Position numbers and translations under genes: made by a program. A model generated the notes under the pieces. That model worked only from the letters and a program-made list of their open reading frames with translations, made no database searches and was not told the origin of the DNA. Shown here one piece after another: positions 1 to 9,237 of a stretch of 64,000 bases of DNA (the stretch's first letter is position 1; each line of letters starts with the position of its first letter). Location of the stretch: positions 1-64,000 of the forward strand of contig CAUYUJ010020261.1 in assembly GCA_963575745.1 (NCBI GenBank). Direction: 5' to 3'. Origin of the DNA: Prorocentrum cordatum (Eukaryota > Sar > Dinophyceae > Prorocentrales > Prorocentraceae).

Positions 1-415
1 TCAGCGTTGCTTATCTCATCTTAGCTTAGCTTACTTCATCTTAGCTTAGCGTGGCTTCATCTTAGCTCATGTTTTGTCTTAGCTTAGCTTACCTCCATCT
101 TAGCTTCGCTGAGCTTTAGCATAGCAGAGCACAGCATAGCATATCATAACGTAGCATAGCATAACGCAGCATATCATATCATAGCATAGCCCAGCATAGC
201 ATAGCATAGCGCAGCATAGCATAGCAAAGCACAGCATAGCGCAGCACAGCACAGCACAGCATAGCACCGCGCAGCATAGCATAGCATAGCATACCAGATC
301 ATAGTATAGCATAGCAGTAAAGCAAAGGCAAAGCAAAGCAAACGCAACACCAAAGCAAAGGAAAGACAACACAAAAGCAATGTGCATAGCATAGCATAGC
401 ATAGCAACGAATGCT
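1..415. repeat. Degenerate pentanucleotide satellite
   Basis: The sequence is built of 5-base steps: TTAGC/CTTAG in the first 110 bases, then AGCAT, AGCAC and AGCAA up to about 410. Long open frames across it in several phases give only Cys/Leu/Ala/Met-rich polymers and are by-products of the repeat. No gene is seen. Confidence 0.9.
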
Positions 416-424
416 GGCTTCCTA

Positions 425-511
425 GGGGCTCCAACTTCTAGGTAGGGTCGCACTGGGGTAATTTTGATTTGTCGTCCCGGATCCGCCTGTAGGAGGACAT
501 GCCCGACCTAA
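425..511. mobile_element. Right end of a TIR element (8-bp TSD family)
   Basis: The stretch CCGCCTGTAGGAGGACAT followed by GCCCGACCTAA at 484-511 matches the right terminus of complete elements near 49.5, 55.2, 56.3 and 62.9 kb. A matching left terminus and target duplication are not clear, so this copy looks truncated or diverged. Confidence 0.4.
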
Positions 512-1444
512 GTCTATCATGATTCCCCCCGTCTCTCATCAATAAAGCGAATGCTCGCACTGCGCTTCGTGCGGCCAGGGTTTGGCCTGGACCCCAAAGA
601 AGAGGGAGACGAGTAGAGGGGGAACGGACACGCAAAAGGAGAGAGTCGGGTCAAGAGGGGTATACCGTTGTGCAGGTAAACAACGAGCTCGGACCTGCAC
701 GCTTCTATCATATTCCGATGGCCGACCGAGGATGTTAGCAAACGAGGGGCAGTGTGCCCCCCCATGGAAAAATAACAGCCACTGACTGGCAGCAGTGCTG
801 AGCGAAAGATGGCATGCGTTCATGCCAAAGCCGGCTCTTCCCGCTGAGCCCGCAGCTGGATAGGTACTCCACTCGAGTCGAAGGGGCTCGACACCTCGGG
901 ACCGACGTTCGCAAGCGGGAACACAGGAGCCGACGCACAATCCTTGGTGTTATGGTGTTCCAACCTACTTGAGCCCTGATCGCCAGAATGAATTCCGAAC
1001 ACCAGAATAGTACCGAAACTCAAGGGTTTCCGTCCGACACGATTTCGACATTGTTTCGACACTTTTCCGTGTGCTCGAAATTATTTCTGGCATGTGGCCC
1101 TTACGTGCCACGAGGGCAACATGACCTTGGTGGTTCTTTCAGGGCGAGGCCTGGACATGTCAGGTGCACCCCCAAAAAAAGAGTGCCCCCCCAATCGGCG
1201 CGCATCCTCACGGCAGTCGAGAAGCTGCGCCGACGTTGTGGCGAGATTGTGTGGCAAAGCGCCGGCGCCGCTCGGGATGGCGGCCTCGGAGCGGGCCGCG
1301 CTGGAGGGCCGCAGCCTCGTGGGGACGCCCTCCGCAGAGAGGGGGGCTGGGCTCACAGGCCGCCCGCCTCTGCGTCCGGGACGCGCTGCGTCAACGAAGT
1401 GGGCAGTCCTCGGAGCAGCACGCGCCTGCGGGGCAGCTGGGTGA
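512..1444. other. Unannotated stretch, no gene recognised
   Basis: Mixed sequence with overlapping open frames on both strands, none with a recognisable domain or splice pattern. The 988-1497 + strand frame (169 codons) and the frame opposite it at 1081-1590 overlap almost completely, which suits GC-rich chance openness better than two genes. Confidence 0.4.
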
Positions 1445-1680
1445 AGCAGTGGCGAGGCGTCCCGGCTGGCCCAGGGGCCCACCAAAGAATGCTCTAAGAA
1501 GCTCTCTTGTGGTTTGCAAGATGCGCTCTCAGAACATTTCTCGCTGAGATCGTCTTGGTTTAACACATCGGGCTGATGCTCTAGTATCATTGTTTGTGTT
1601 ATTGGAACATGTTTTGGTTTCTAAGAATATTTTGTGGTAGGCCTATAGGAATGCGGGGATGGTCGGTCCCTGCTCAACTG
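1445..1680. repeat. Dispersed repeat carrying a MITE-like core (copy 1)
   Basis: It matches 54078-54312 over its whole length. Both start with GCAGTGGCGA.GCGTCCC and end with GGAATGC.GGGA.GGTCGGTCC. The inner 1479-1641 part has imperfect terminal inverted repeats (CCACCAAAGAATGCTCTAAG against the reverse complement of CTAAGAATATTTTGTGGTAGG). The homology runs past the inverted repeats, so a larger unit carrying the element was duplicated. Confidence 0.7.
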
Positions 1681-2035
1681 GGGCAGTAGGCAATTTGCGG
1701 CCCCGTTTTGACGCCTGGCCCGTCGGGGCACTCCAGCATGCTGCTGGAGTGCCTGCAGAGGTGGTCCTCGAAGCAGCCAGCGCCTCGTAGCAGCAGTCCA
1801 CCGTGCCAGGGACTTGCCGCAGCCACATCGAATCAGAAAACGTCTGCAGGGTAGCTGGGGTCGTGGGCAATCGGCAGCTCCGCGTGGATGCCCAGAACTT
1901 TGGAGCAGTCCAGCGTGGTTCTGGAATACCAGACAGGGTTTTCCCCGAAGCAGCCCGCGCCTGAGGGGCCGCCGGGGTCGTAGACGATCGTAAGCCTCGC
2001 GGTGATGCCAGGAATCTCGTAGTCGCCACACAAGC
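1650..2035 (-). pseudogene. Minus-strand relic of a tandem-repeat protein
   Basis: Read leftward from 2035, the minus strand gives imperfect repeats of roughly 35 residues with a shared core: GITARLTIVYDP at the start, GIHAELPIAHDP about 36 residues later, then a decayed GVKTGPQIAYCP after a stop and frame change. Conserved spacers include GAGCFGENPVW and GAGCFEDHLC. A repeat that keeps its protein-level pattern over three units suggests a former coding exon. The in-frame stop near 1833 and the frame change argue that it is dead, or that an intron was missed. No family is recognised. Confidence 0.35.
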
Positions 2036-2204
2036 CCAGCGGGCACCTATGTCTTTCGAGGGATCAGAACTGCAGCGCGGGGCAGTCTTGGGAGAGACGC
2101 CGCCGGCCCGAGCTGTACGTACGGCTGGGGGCTGAGAGGACCGGGCCAGCCCGACTGAAACGGCCACGCCTCAGAATCACCCGAGACTGGAGCGAGGAGG
2201 GTGG

Positions 2205-2900
2205 ATGGATTGTGGGCCGCCTGCTGCAGGCTGCAGGAGAGGAGGAGGAGGAGGAGCGATGAGGAATGAGGGAACAAGGAGAAGCATCTCCAAGAGGCAA
2301 ACCTCTCGCTCCCTCTCTCCGGCCTTTTCTCCCCCCTCTTGGCGCATGTTCCTCTCTCCTCTCGCATGCTCTTGCCTTTGCCTCCTGCCCCTTCTCCAGC
2401 TCCTCCCCCGTCGTCCTCGTAATTAGCTTTTCCTCCTCTCGAGTCCCCCTCTCTCCTCATCCCCCCCCTAATCCTCTTCGTCCTCGTCCCCCTCCCTTCT
2501 CCCCCCCCCCTCCCTCCCCTCCTCCACTTCCCCTCCCCCCTCCTCCAGGTGCTCATTTCCTCCTCCTGTTTTTGTTCCTCCTCCTCCTCCTCCTCCTCCT
2601 CTTCCGCTTTCTATGTCTCCTCCTCTGCACCCTTTTCTTTCTCCTCCTTCTGGCTCCTCTTGCTCACTCATCCTGCTGATTCCTCCGCCTCCTGCGCATC
2701 CTCCTTCGCCTCTTTCTGTATATTCTCCCCCTTTCCCTTCCCTGTGTTCCTTCTCGCTCCTCTCCCCTCCCCAGTCTTTCCCTCTCCTCCTCCCCCTCCT
2801 CTTTTTCCTCCTCCCCCTCCTCTTCTTCCTCCTCCTCCTCCTCCTCTTACTCCTCCTCGTCCTCCTCCTAGCCCTCCCGCCCAGGAGTACCACACAATTG
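2205..2900. repeat. Polypyrimidine CCT/CTC tract
   Basis: Almost uninterrupted C/T sequence on the + strand with CTC and CCT periodicity. Open frames on both strands encode only Ser/Pro/Leu or Arg/Glu/Gly polymers. No gene is seen. Confidence 0.85.
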
Positions 2901-2979
2901 GGTAGGAGAGCTTCAGCACATCTGATACTTGATTTGCTTTCGGCCGGGATGGCGCCACGGCCAGCTCCCGCGCACCGCC

Positions 2980-3381
2980 ATGCAGTGCTGTTTGCAGTGG
3001 AACTGCATGGCTGCCGCTGACGAGTTGCAAGCGGCGATCATTTCGGACGAACTCAAGCATGTCGACATCGAGGCATTGTCGCCGAGTGAGGAGAGGGCTG
3101 GTGAACAGGCCCTGGTCATCACGCACCTGCGGCACCATATTGCCTTGCGGAGTGGTTTTGTTCATGGTCGGTATATGAATCCATCGTGCGGGGTCACACT
3201 GCTGTCGCGTAAGAAAAAGTCTCGGAAGAAACACATCGTGGATTCCTCCTGTACTTCGGCAGCTTCAATGTCGCGTTGCGCTCCACCAGCTCCGGCTGGG
3301 GCGGTTCGACCATCTTCTGCCCCTGGCGCACTTCCCGCCGGGGCCGTCGTGCAGACGCGAGGGGAGGGAGTCCACAGATAA
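2980..3381 (+). CDS. Possible hypothetical protein
   Basis: An open frame of 133 codons starts at the ATG at 2980, with a second ATG at 3007. Its first 90 residues look like real protein rather than repeat: a mixed helical stretch with DELQAAIISDELKHVDIEAL, then SPSEERAGEQALVITHLRHH, and a basic patch LLSRKKKSRKKH. The last third is Ala/Pro-rich. No family, signal peptide or membrane segment is recognised. It may be one exon of a longer gene, since a CT tract that could serve as a polypyrimidine tract lies just upstream. It is the only plausible coding unit between 2.9 and 6.7 kb. Confidence 0.4.
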   Translation: MQCCLQWNCMAAADELQAAIISDELKHVDIEALSPSEERAGEQALVITHLRHHIALRSGFVHGRYMNPSCGVTLLSRKKKSRKKHIVDSSCTSAASMSRCAPPAPAGAVRPSSAPGALPAGAVVQTRGEGVHR

Positions 3382-3663
3382 TGCCCTTTTTCGACGATGT
3401 CGTGCCACCGTTGACTGCATGCGCAACTCTTCTGAGATATGTTTCACGCGGGCATGCGCCAGATGCGCATTTATTTTTCGATTCGGCTTGAGCGACCTTT
3501 TCGGCCTGAGAAGAATATCTGGGCAAGGACAAGTGCCCGTTCGATGTATTGTGTTTTGAGCGCACGGTCGTGGCGAACAAAGATGCGCGGGGGACCGGGT
3601 TCTGGATATTGCGAAGGCCTGACGGCCGGTGCCGCCGACCCTGTTCGCAATGCGCAGCAAGAG

Positions 3664-4755
3664 ATTACGAGGTTGCTCAAGGTCGGCTTGGCTGGAGCCC
3701 AGGGGAAGAGGAGTCCCAGGGGGGGGCGTCGTATCTGACCCGGGGGGGGGGTCGACCCCCCCCCCCCCTCCCGGCGGGGGGAGGGGCAAAGGGAAGGGGC
3801 TTCCCTTCGAAAATTACGAGGTTGCTCAAGGTCGGCTTGGCTGGAGCCCAGGGGAAGAGGAGTCCCAGGGGGGGGCGTCGTATCTGACCCGGGGGGGGGG
3901 TCGACACCCCCCCCCCCTCCCGGCGGGGGAGGGATCAAAGGGAAGGGGCTTCCCTTCGACTCAATTACGAGGTTGCTCAAGGTCGGCTTGGCTGGAGCCC
4001 AGGGGAAGAGGTCTCCCAGGGGGGGCGTCGCGCATCGGACCCGGGGGGGGTCGCGCCCCCCCCCCCCCCCTCCCGCGGGGGAGGGATCAAAGGGAAGGGG
4101 CTTCCCTTCGACTCAATTACGAGGTTGCTCAAGGTCGGCTTGGCTGGAGCCCAGGGGAAGAGGAGTCCCAGGGGGGGGCGTCGTATCTGACCCGGGGGGG
4201 GGGTCGACCCCCCCCCCCCCTCCCGGCGGGGGAGGGATCAAGGGAGGCTTTCCTTCGACTCATTTACGGGTTGCTCAGGTCGGCTTGCTGAGCCCAGGGG
4301 AAGAGAGTCGGGGGTGCTCGTATCTGCACCCGGGGGGGGGTCGACACCCCCCCCACCCCCTCCGGCGGGGGAGGGGGGTCAAGGGAAAGGGCTTCCCCGC
4401 TCATTCGAGGTTCTCAAGGTCGGCTTGGCTGGAGCCCAGGGGAAGAGGAGTCCCAGGGGGGGCGTCGCATCTGACCCGGGGGGTGGGGTCGCTACCCCCC
4501 CCCCCTCCCGGCGGGGGAGGGATCAAAGGGAAGGGGCTTCCCTTCGACTCAATTACGAGGTTGCTCAAGGTCGGCTTGGCTGGAGCCCAGGGGAAGAGGA
4601 GTCCCAGGGGGGGGCGTCGTATCTGACCCGGGGGGGGGGTCGACACCCCCCCCCCCTCCCGGCGGGGGGGGGATCAAAGGGAAGGGGCTTCCCTTCGACT
4701 CAATTACGAGGTTGCTCAAGGTCGGCTTGGCTGGAGCCCAGGGGAAGAGGACCCA
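3664..4755. repeat. 150-bp tandem array with G/C palindromes (array 1)
   Basis: About eight units of about 150 bp begin near 3664, 3814, 3964, 4114, 4264, 4400, 4549 and 4699. Each runs from ATTACGAGGTTGCTCAAGG through GGAGCCCAGGGGAAGAGG to TTCCCTTCGACTCA. Each unit holds a run of 8-10 G, the hexamer TCGACC or TCGACA, then 9-13 C, which forms a near-perfect hairpin around TCGA. Units 5 and 6 are the most degraded. The array recurs at 26.42-26.72 kb. Translated frames are repeat shadows. Confidence 0.9.
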
Positions 4756-4978
4756 GATCAACCGCGACCGAAAATTTCCGGTAGCGGGACAGAGCGGCCG
4801 GGTACGACTGGAATCCCGAAATCTCAGAAAATATCCGGTAACGGGCATTCGTTGAGCATGCTCGATGTAACGCTTGAAATCCGGTCGCGCGCTACCGAAA
4901 TTAGTTTCGGCGCTACCGAAAAATACCGGTAGTGCGCGACCGATTTTGCATGCAGCGCTACCGCCGCTCTACCGATTT
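4756..4978. repeat. CTACCGAAA/CCGGTCGCG repeat flanking array 1
   Basis: Short degenerate copies of TACCGAAA.TTTCCGGT.GCG in both orientations, including the palindromic core CCGAAAATTTCCGG. The same repeat borders the second array copy at 26190-26420, and the junction sequence beside CCCAGATCAACCGCGACC is inverted there. The pair therefore behaves as a compound repeat. Confidence 0.7.
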
Positions 4979-4996
4979 TCGATGATGGTTGTGATG

Positions 4997-5028
<32 letters not shown>

Positions 5029-5315
5029 GATGATCATGCTGATGATGATGATGATGAGTATGATGGTGACGGTGGTGGTGATGGTGATGATGATGACGGT
5101 GATGGTAATGATGATAATGACGGTGATGATGGTGATGATGATGACGACTATTGCGATGGCAATAATGGTGATGATGAGTATGATGGTGACGGTGATGACG
5201 ATGATGCTGTTGTTGGTGGTGATGATTATGGTGATGTCGACATCATCATCATCATCATCATCATCAGCATCATCATCATCATCATCATCATCATCGGCCG
5301 CATCATCATCGATTC
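4979..5315. repeat. GAT tract inverting to CAT at a GTCGAC centre
   Basis: From 4979 to about 5236 the + strand is GAT/GGT-rich. After GTCGAC at 5236-5241 it becomes pure CAT to about 5300. The tract is thus an inverted repeat that could fold on itself. Open frames (poly-Asp or poly-Met/Val) are repeat shadows. Confidence 0.85.
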
Positions 5316-5399
5316 GGGCCCGAGCCCCTTTTAGGGGGTTTTCGGCGCGCTCGGCCGCAGGGGCGACGAGCTCGCCATGGCGACCGAGAGGTGCCAGGG

Positions 5400-6320
5400 G
5401 GCGAGGATAGGAAGAGGAGAGAGGGTGGGGAGCTGTAGGAGCAGCAAGGAGTAGGACGGAGGAGAAAGGGAAGAAGAGGATGATGAAGAGGGAGGGGAGG
5501 GTGAAGAGGAGGAAGGGCCGTCGGCGGTGGTCCGATTGGGGGAAATCGGAGGAGGAGGAGGAAGAGGAGGAGGAGAAGGGGGAAAGGGAGGAGAAGGAAT
5601 GGAGAGGATGAGAAGGAGGAGGAGGAGGAGAGGCAAGATGAGGAGGATAAAGAGAAGGAAGAGGAGGAGGAGGAGGAGGAGGAGGAGGAGGAGGTGGAGG
5701 AGGGATTCCCCTCGCCCTCCCCCCACCTCCCCCTGCCGACAGGTGCGAGGTGAGGAAGTTGGCCCTGCCTTTCAAGCAGCGCGTGCAATTCACGATGCCG
5801 CGGCCTTATCCTGCCCCTCACCCTTATCACTCAGGAGGAGGAGGGGGAAAGGGAGGAGAAGGAATGGAGAGGGGGAGATGGAGGAGGAGGAGGAGGAGAG
5901 GCAGGATGAGGAGGATAAAGAGAAGGAAGAGGAGGAGGAGGCGACGAGGATGGGGGTGCGGATGACGACGAAGATGGGGATGATGTTGAGGAGGATTACG
6001 ATGAGGATGACGACGAGGGAGTGGGGAGATCAGATGACGATGCCGATGAGGATGACGATGGGACGGCCTAGGCCCAGCAACGACGACATCATCTACTACC
6101 CCATCGACGACCACAACGACATGGAGCGAAGGACACGCGGGGCGGGTCCGCACTGCTGGAGGTGAGGAGGATCACGGTGTAGGGGACAAAGCGGGATATG
6201 TAGGAGGGAGGATGATTAAGAGAGGATGATGATAATAACGATGGTGAAGGCGATGATGTTACTGATGATTATAATGATGATGATGAGGAGGAGGAGGAAA
6301 CTTGTTCGTGTGGGAACATA
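5400..6320. repeat. Polypurine GGA/GAG tracts
   Basis: Polypurine runs at 5400-5705 and 5835-5945, with GAT-type repeat after 5945. A 25-base block beginning GGAGGAGGGGGAAAGGG occurs twice (near 5565 and 5835), so a local duplication is likely. No gene is seen. Confidence 0.8.
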
Positions 6321-6334
6321 TCGCGCCACATAAA

Positions 6335-6466
6335 CCTACCTACATAGGTTGCACCACATAGGTTGCACCACATAGGTTGCACCACATAGACTCAACCACA
6401 TCGATTGCACCAGATAATTTGCACCACATGGCTTGCGCCACATAGATTGCACCACGTAGGTTGCTA
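6335..6466. repeat. 15-bp minisatellite
   Basis: About nine units based on CACCACATAGGTTG. The first three are nearly identical and the rest diverge. It is followed by about 290 bases of AT-richer unique sequence leading to the spliced-leader relic at 6761. Confidence 0.85.
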
Positions 6467-6760
6467 GAAACACACTGTTTGGGGTCCACGCTGGTTACGT
6501 CCTCAGAGTTTGATGTGCTTCAAACCCGTTTCACACATTATACGCATCATCTTGAGATTTCGATTATTTCGATTTGCAACATCTTCAGATTCCGAATCCT
6601 TCTCGCATCGTTCAAATCATTTTTGTTGTTATTTCGATTATCTTGAGATGTCGAGGTTCTTTCCTTGAAATGCCTTATCCTTCGAACATTTTGAATTCAG
6701 AATCCTTTTCTTGAGCTGCTGTTGTCATGCGTCGAATCCTTTTCGGTGATCTCGAACCCT

Positions 6761-6780
6761 TCCGTAGCCATTTAGGCTCA
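6761..6780 (+). other. Spliced-leader relic in 5' flank
   Basis: TCCGTAGCCATTTAGGCTCA matches the first 20 bases of the dinoflagellate spliced leader with one difference (A for T at position 14); the last two leader bases differ. It ends 22 bases before the ATG of the intronless reading frame at 6803. In dinoflagellates such relics mark genes that passed through a trans-spliced mRNA. Confidence 0.75.
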
Positions 6781-6802
6781 CCCGCGCGGCGGCGCCCGCG
6801 CG

Positions 6803-7564
6803 ATGTCGACGCCGGACGCGCTGCCGAAGAAGCGCCCAGCCCCGCGCGCGGGGGCCCGCGAGTCCGCCGCCTCCGCCGACGGCCAGTCCGCCGCCTCCGC
6901 CGACGGCCAGTCCGACGCCAAGCCCGACGGCCAGTCCGACGCCAAGCCCGACGGCCAGTCCGCCGCCTCCGCCGACGGCCAGTCCGACGCCTCCGCCGAC
7001 GGCCAGTCCGACGCCAAGCCCGACGGCCAGTCCGACGCCAAGCCCGACGGCCAGTCCGACGCCAAGCCCGACGGCCAGTCCGCCGCCTCCGCCGACGGCC
7101 AGTCCGACGCGAAGCCCGACGGCCAGTCCGACGCGAAGCCCCACGGCCAGTCCGACGCGGCGCCCCACGGCCAGTCCGACACCGAGCCCGACGGCCAGTC
7201 CGACGCCGAGCCCGACGGCCAGCCCCCGCTCGCCAAGCCGAGGCCTTGGGTTCGCCATCCGCCGCCGCCGCCTCCGCCGACGGCGTCATGGCCGCCAGCG
7301 CCACCGCCAGCACCGCGGCCGCCAGCGCCGCCAGCACCATGGCCGCCAGCACCGCCACCACCAGTCATCCCAGCGAAAGCGCGGCCGAGGCGGGCGGTGG
7401 ACGGGGACCCCGTGTGGCCTGGGGTGGACGAGCAGGCCTTGGACGGGGACCCCGTGTGGCCTGGGGTCGAGTGGGAGGTCAACGAGGAGGAGGTCGAGAG
7501 CATCGTGGACAGCGACGACTCGCGCAACCACATGCCGATGACTCCCGTCACGCCGACCCCGTGA
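6803..7564 (+). CDS. DGQSDAKP-repeat protein, intronless
   Basis: This is a 253-residue frame whose ATG lies 22 bases after the spliced-leader relic, which fixes the start. Residues 20-137 are about fourteen 8-residue repeats of the type DGQS(D/A)A(K/S)(P/A), variants of DGQSDAKP and DGQSAASA; most repeat steps are 24 bp in DNA. A proline-rich segment (residues 140-190) and a duplicated RAVDGDPVWPGV/ALDGDPVWPGV pair follow, then an acidic tail (VNEEEVESIVDSDDS). No signal peptide or membrane segment is seen. The long intronless frame and the relic suggest a retroposed copy. Function is unknown. GC-rich repeats also keep the other frames open, but only this one begins at the relic. Confidence 0.6.
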   Translation: MSTPDALPKKRPAPRAGARESAASADGQSAASADGQSDAKPDGQSDAKPDGQSAASADGQSDASADGQSDAKPDGQSDAKPDGQSDAKPDGQSAASADGQSDAKPDGQSDAKPHGQSDAAPHGQSDTEPDGQSDAEPDGQPPLAKPRPWVRHPPPPPPPTASWPPAPPPAPRPPAPPAPWPPAPPPPVIPAKARPRRAVDGDPVWPGVDEQALDGDPVWPGVEWEVNEEEVESIVDSDDSRNHMPMTPVTPTP

Positions 7565-7569
7565 AAAAT

Positions 7570-8215
7570 CATTATCCTCTTCCTCCTCCCATCGTCATCG
7601 TGGACCTCCTCCTCCTCCTCCTCCTCCTCCTCCTCATCATCATCATCATCATCATCGCCCTCACATGCCAGCATATCGACCTGCTCCTCCTCGGCCTCGT
7701 CATCGTCCACCTCCTCCACCTCGACCTCGAGGACCTCCTCCTCCTCCTCCTCCTCCTCCTCGACCTCGCCATTGTCGTCGCCGTCCTCCTCCTCCTCCTC
7801 GTCATCGTCGACGTCCTCCTCCTCCCCCTCCTCATGCTGGTTGGGAGTGGATAGGAGGTGGGGGCAGAAACGGAGACGACGACGAGGACGAGGACGACGA
7901 CGACTGCAGGCTCTTGGATGATGGTTGGGATCTCGTGGGAGGACGCTGGGGGGGTCTCTTGGGGCAGTTTTGTTGCGGGTCCATTTCCACTTTTCCAGCC
8001 TCCCCTTCGGCATCTTTCATTCCCCAGCTTTCCCCCCCGCCCCTCGCCCTTCCTCTGCGCCCCCCTCCCCAGTCGGGGGGATAGGAGGAGAAGGGGGAGG
8101 ATGATAATAATGAGGGTAAGGAGTAGGAGGAGGAGGATGAGGAGGAGGAGGAGGAGGAGGAGGAGGATAGCGAGAAGCACGTTGGTGATAGTGAGAGGGA
8201 TGTCAAGAGAGCTTA
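7570..8215. repeat. CTC/CCT tract, then GGA tract
   Basis: The + strand is CTC/ATC-rich from 7570 to 7840 and turns GGA/GAC-rich towards 8170. No gene is seen. The stretch 8216-8595 holds open frames in all phases and nothing recognised. Confidence 0.8.
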
Positions 8216-8595
8216 GGGGGGGGGAATGGGGATGGAGCCCCCGCAGGAGCAAGCGCAAGCCAACGTCGATCGAGCGCTTCATCCACAAGAGGAAGATCAG
8301 CTTCGCCCACTTTACCCCCCCACAAGCAGTGGCACCTCCTCACCAAGTTGCAGCGTGCCCGCGAATTTCAAGGGCAGAGGACTCCTGGCCATAGTCCTTT
8401 GTGAAGGGGGTCAGGGGGGAGAGGAGGACGATATGTTTTGTCATGGTGGAGGGCTCATGTTTCCCGTTTCCCTACCATATACCTCAGATTCCACAGTCTT
8501 CCCCCTGACCCCCTTCCCCCGACCTCATATCCCCTTAATATTCATTTGTCATTCTGATCCCCTTTCCTCCCCTCTCCCCCTCCGTCGCCGGCGTC

Positions 8596-8796
8596 GTGGC
8601 CCTCGGGCCCCAGTCCGTTTCTGGATTCATCTGCCCTTTTCGTAGGAAGGCTTTTCGGAGAGCTGAGGCGAAGCCCGCCTCCATGGGATTCTGCCCAGCG
8701 TGCTCGGCGATCCAAGACGTCTGCCCCGTGTGTACACATAGGATCAGATGCGCGTTTCAGCCTGACCGCGGATGTGACTCTTCGGATTCTGATTGA
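8596..8796 (+). CDS. Small ORF with paired CPxC knuckles (possible exon)
   Basis: An open frame ending in TGA at 8796 encodes FCPACSAIQDVCPVC, two CPxC pairs ten residues apart, followed by THRIRCAF and an acidic Ser-rich end (DSSDSD). The spacing is what a small zinc-binding motif would need. The frame has no ATG at its left edge, and TTTTCGTAG just before 8647 could be a splice acceptor, so it may be a terminal exon. No family assignment is made. Confidence 0.3.
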   Translation: MALGPQSVSGFICPFRRKAFRRAEAKPASMGFCPACSAIQDVCPVCTHRIRCAFQPDRGCDSSDSD

Positions 8797-9237
8797 ACGA
8801 ACGCCCCTCATTGTCATCTCTCGCCCCGTCTCTTTCCCTCTTCGACGGTGTGCTGTGCAATGTATGCTATGCCATACGCATCTATGTAGCAAGAACATGC
8901 GATACGCCTCCCCCGAGTTTGCGCGCGTGGACATCGATCTACGGATGTATTTGATTGCTGCATTGCACGCGTTGCATTGCGGTCTTTGCGTGGAAACATG
9001 TTGCAACCGAATATTATATATATTACACGTTTGTGCAGCTCAATGCGATGATTGTGGCATTATATAGTTCAACATGTAGTCGCGCAATCTCTGGTGGAGC
9101 ATCATTTTGAGGTCGTTCATTTGGGGTGCAACATCTTGATATTGTCCCGTCAAGTGCAACTTCTTGAGATTGTTCATTCACGTGTATTTGTGCGTCAAGC
9201 CATTGTTGTTTTTGTTGCCTGGACCCTCGGCATTCAG
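8797..9237. other. No gene seen
   Basis: AT-richer unique sequence between the CPxC frame and the first recognised exon of the next gene. A 5' exon of that gene could lie here but none could be fixed. Confidence 0.4.

Noticed and set aside
6778-8013. 411-codon minus-strand frame opposite the octapeptide gene
   Set aside because: A 24-bp GC-rich repeat keeps every frame open. The spliced-leader relic and the ATG spacing favour the + strand frame.
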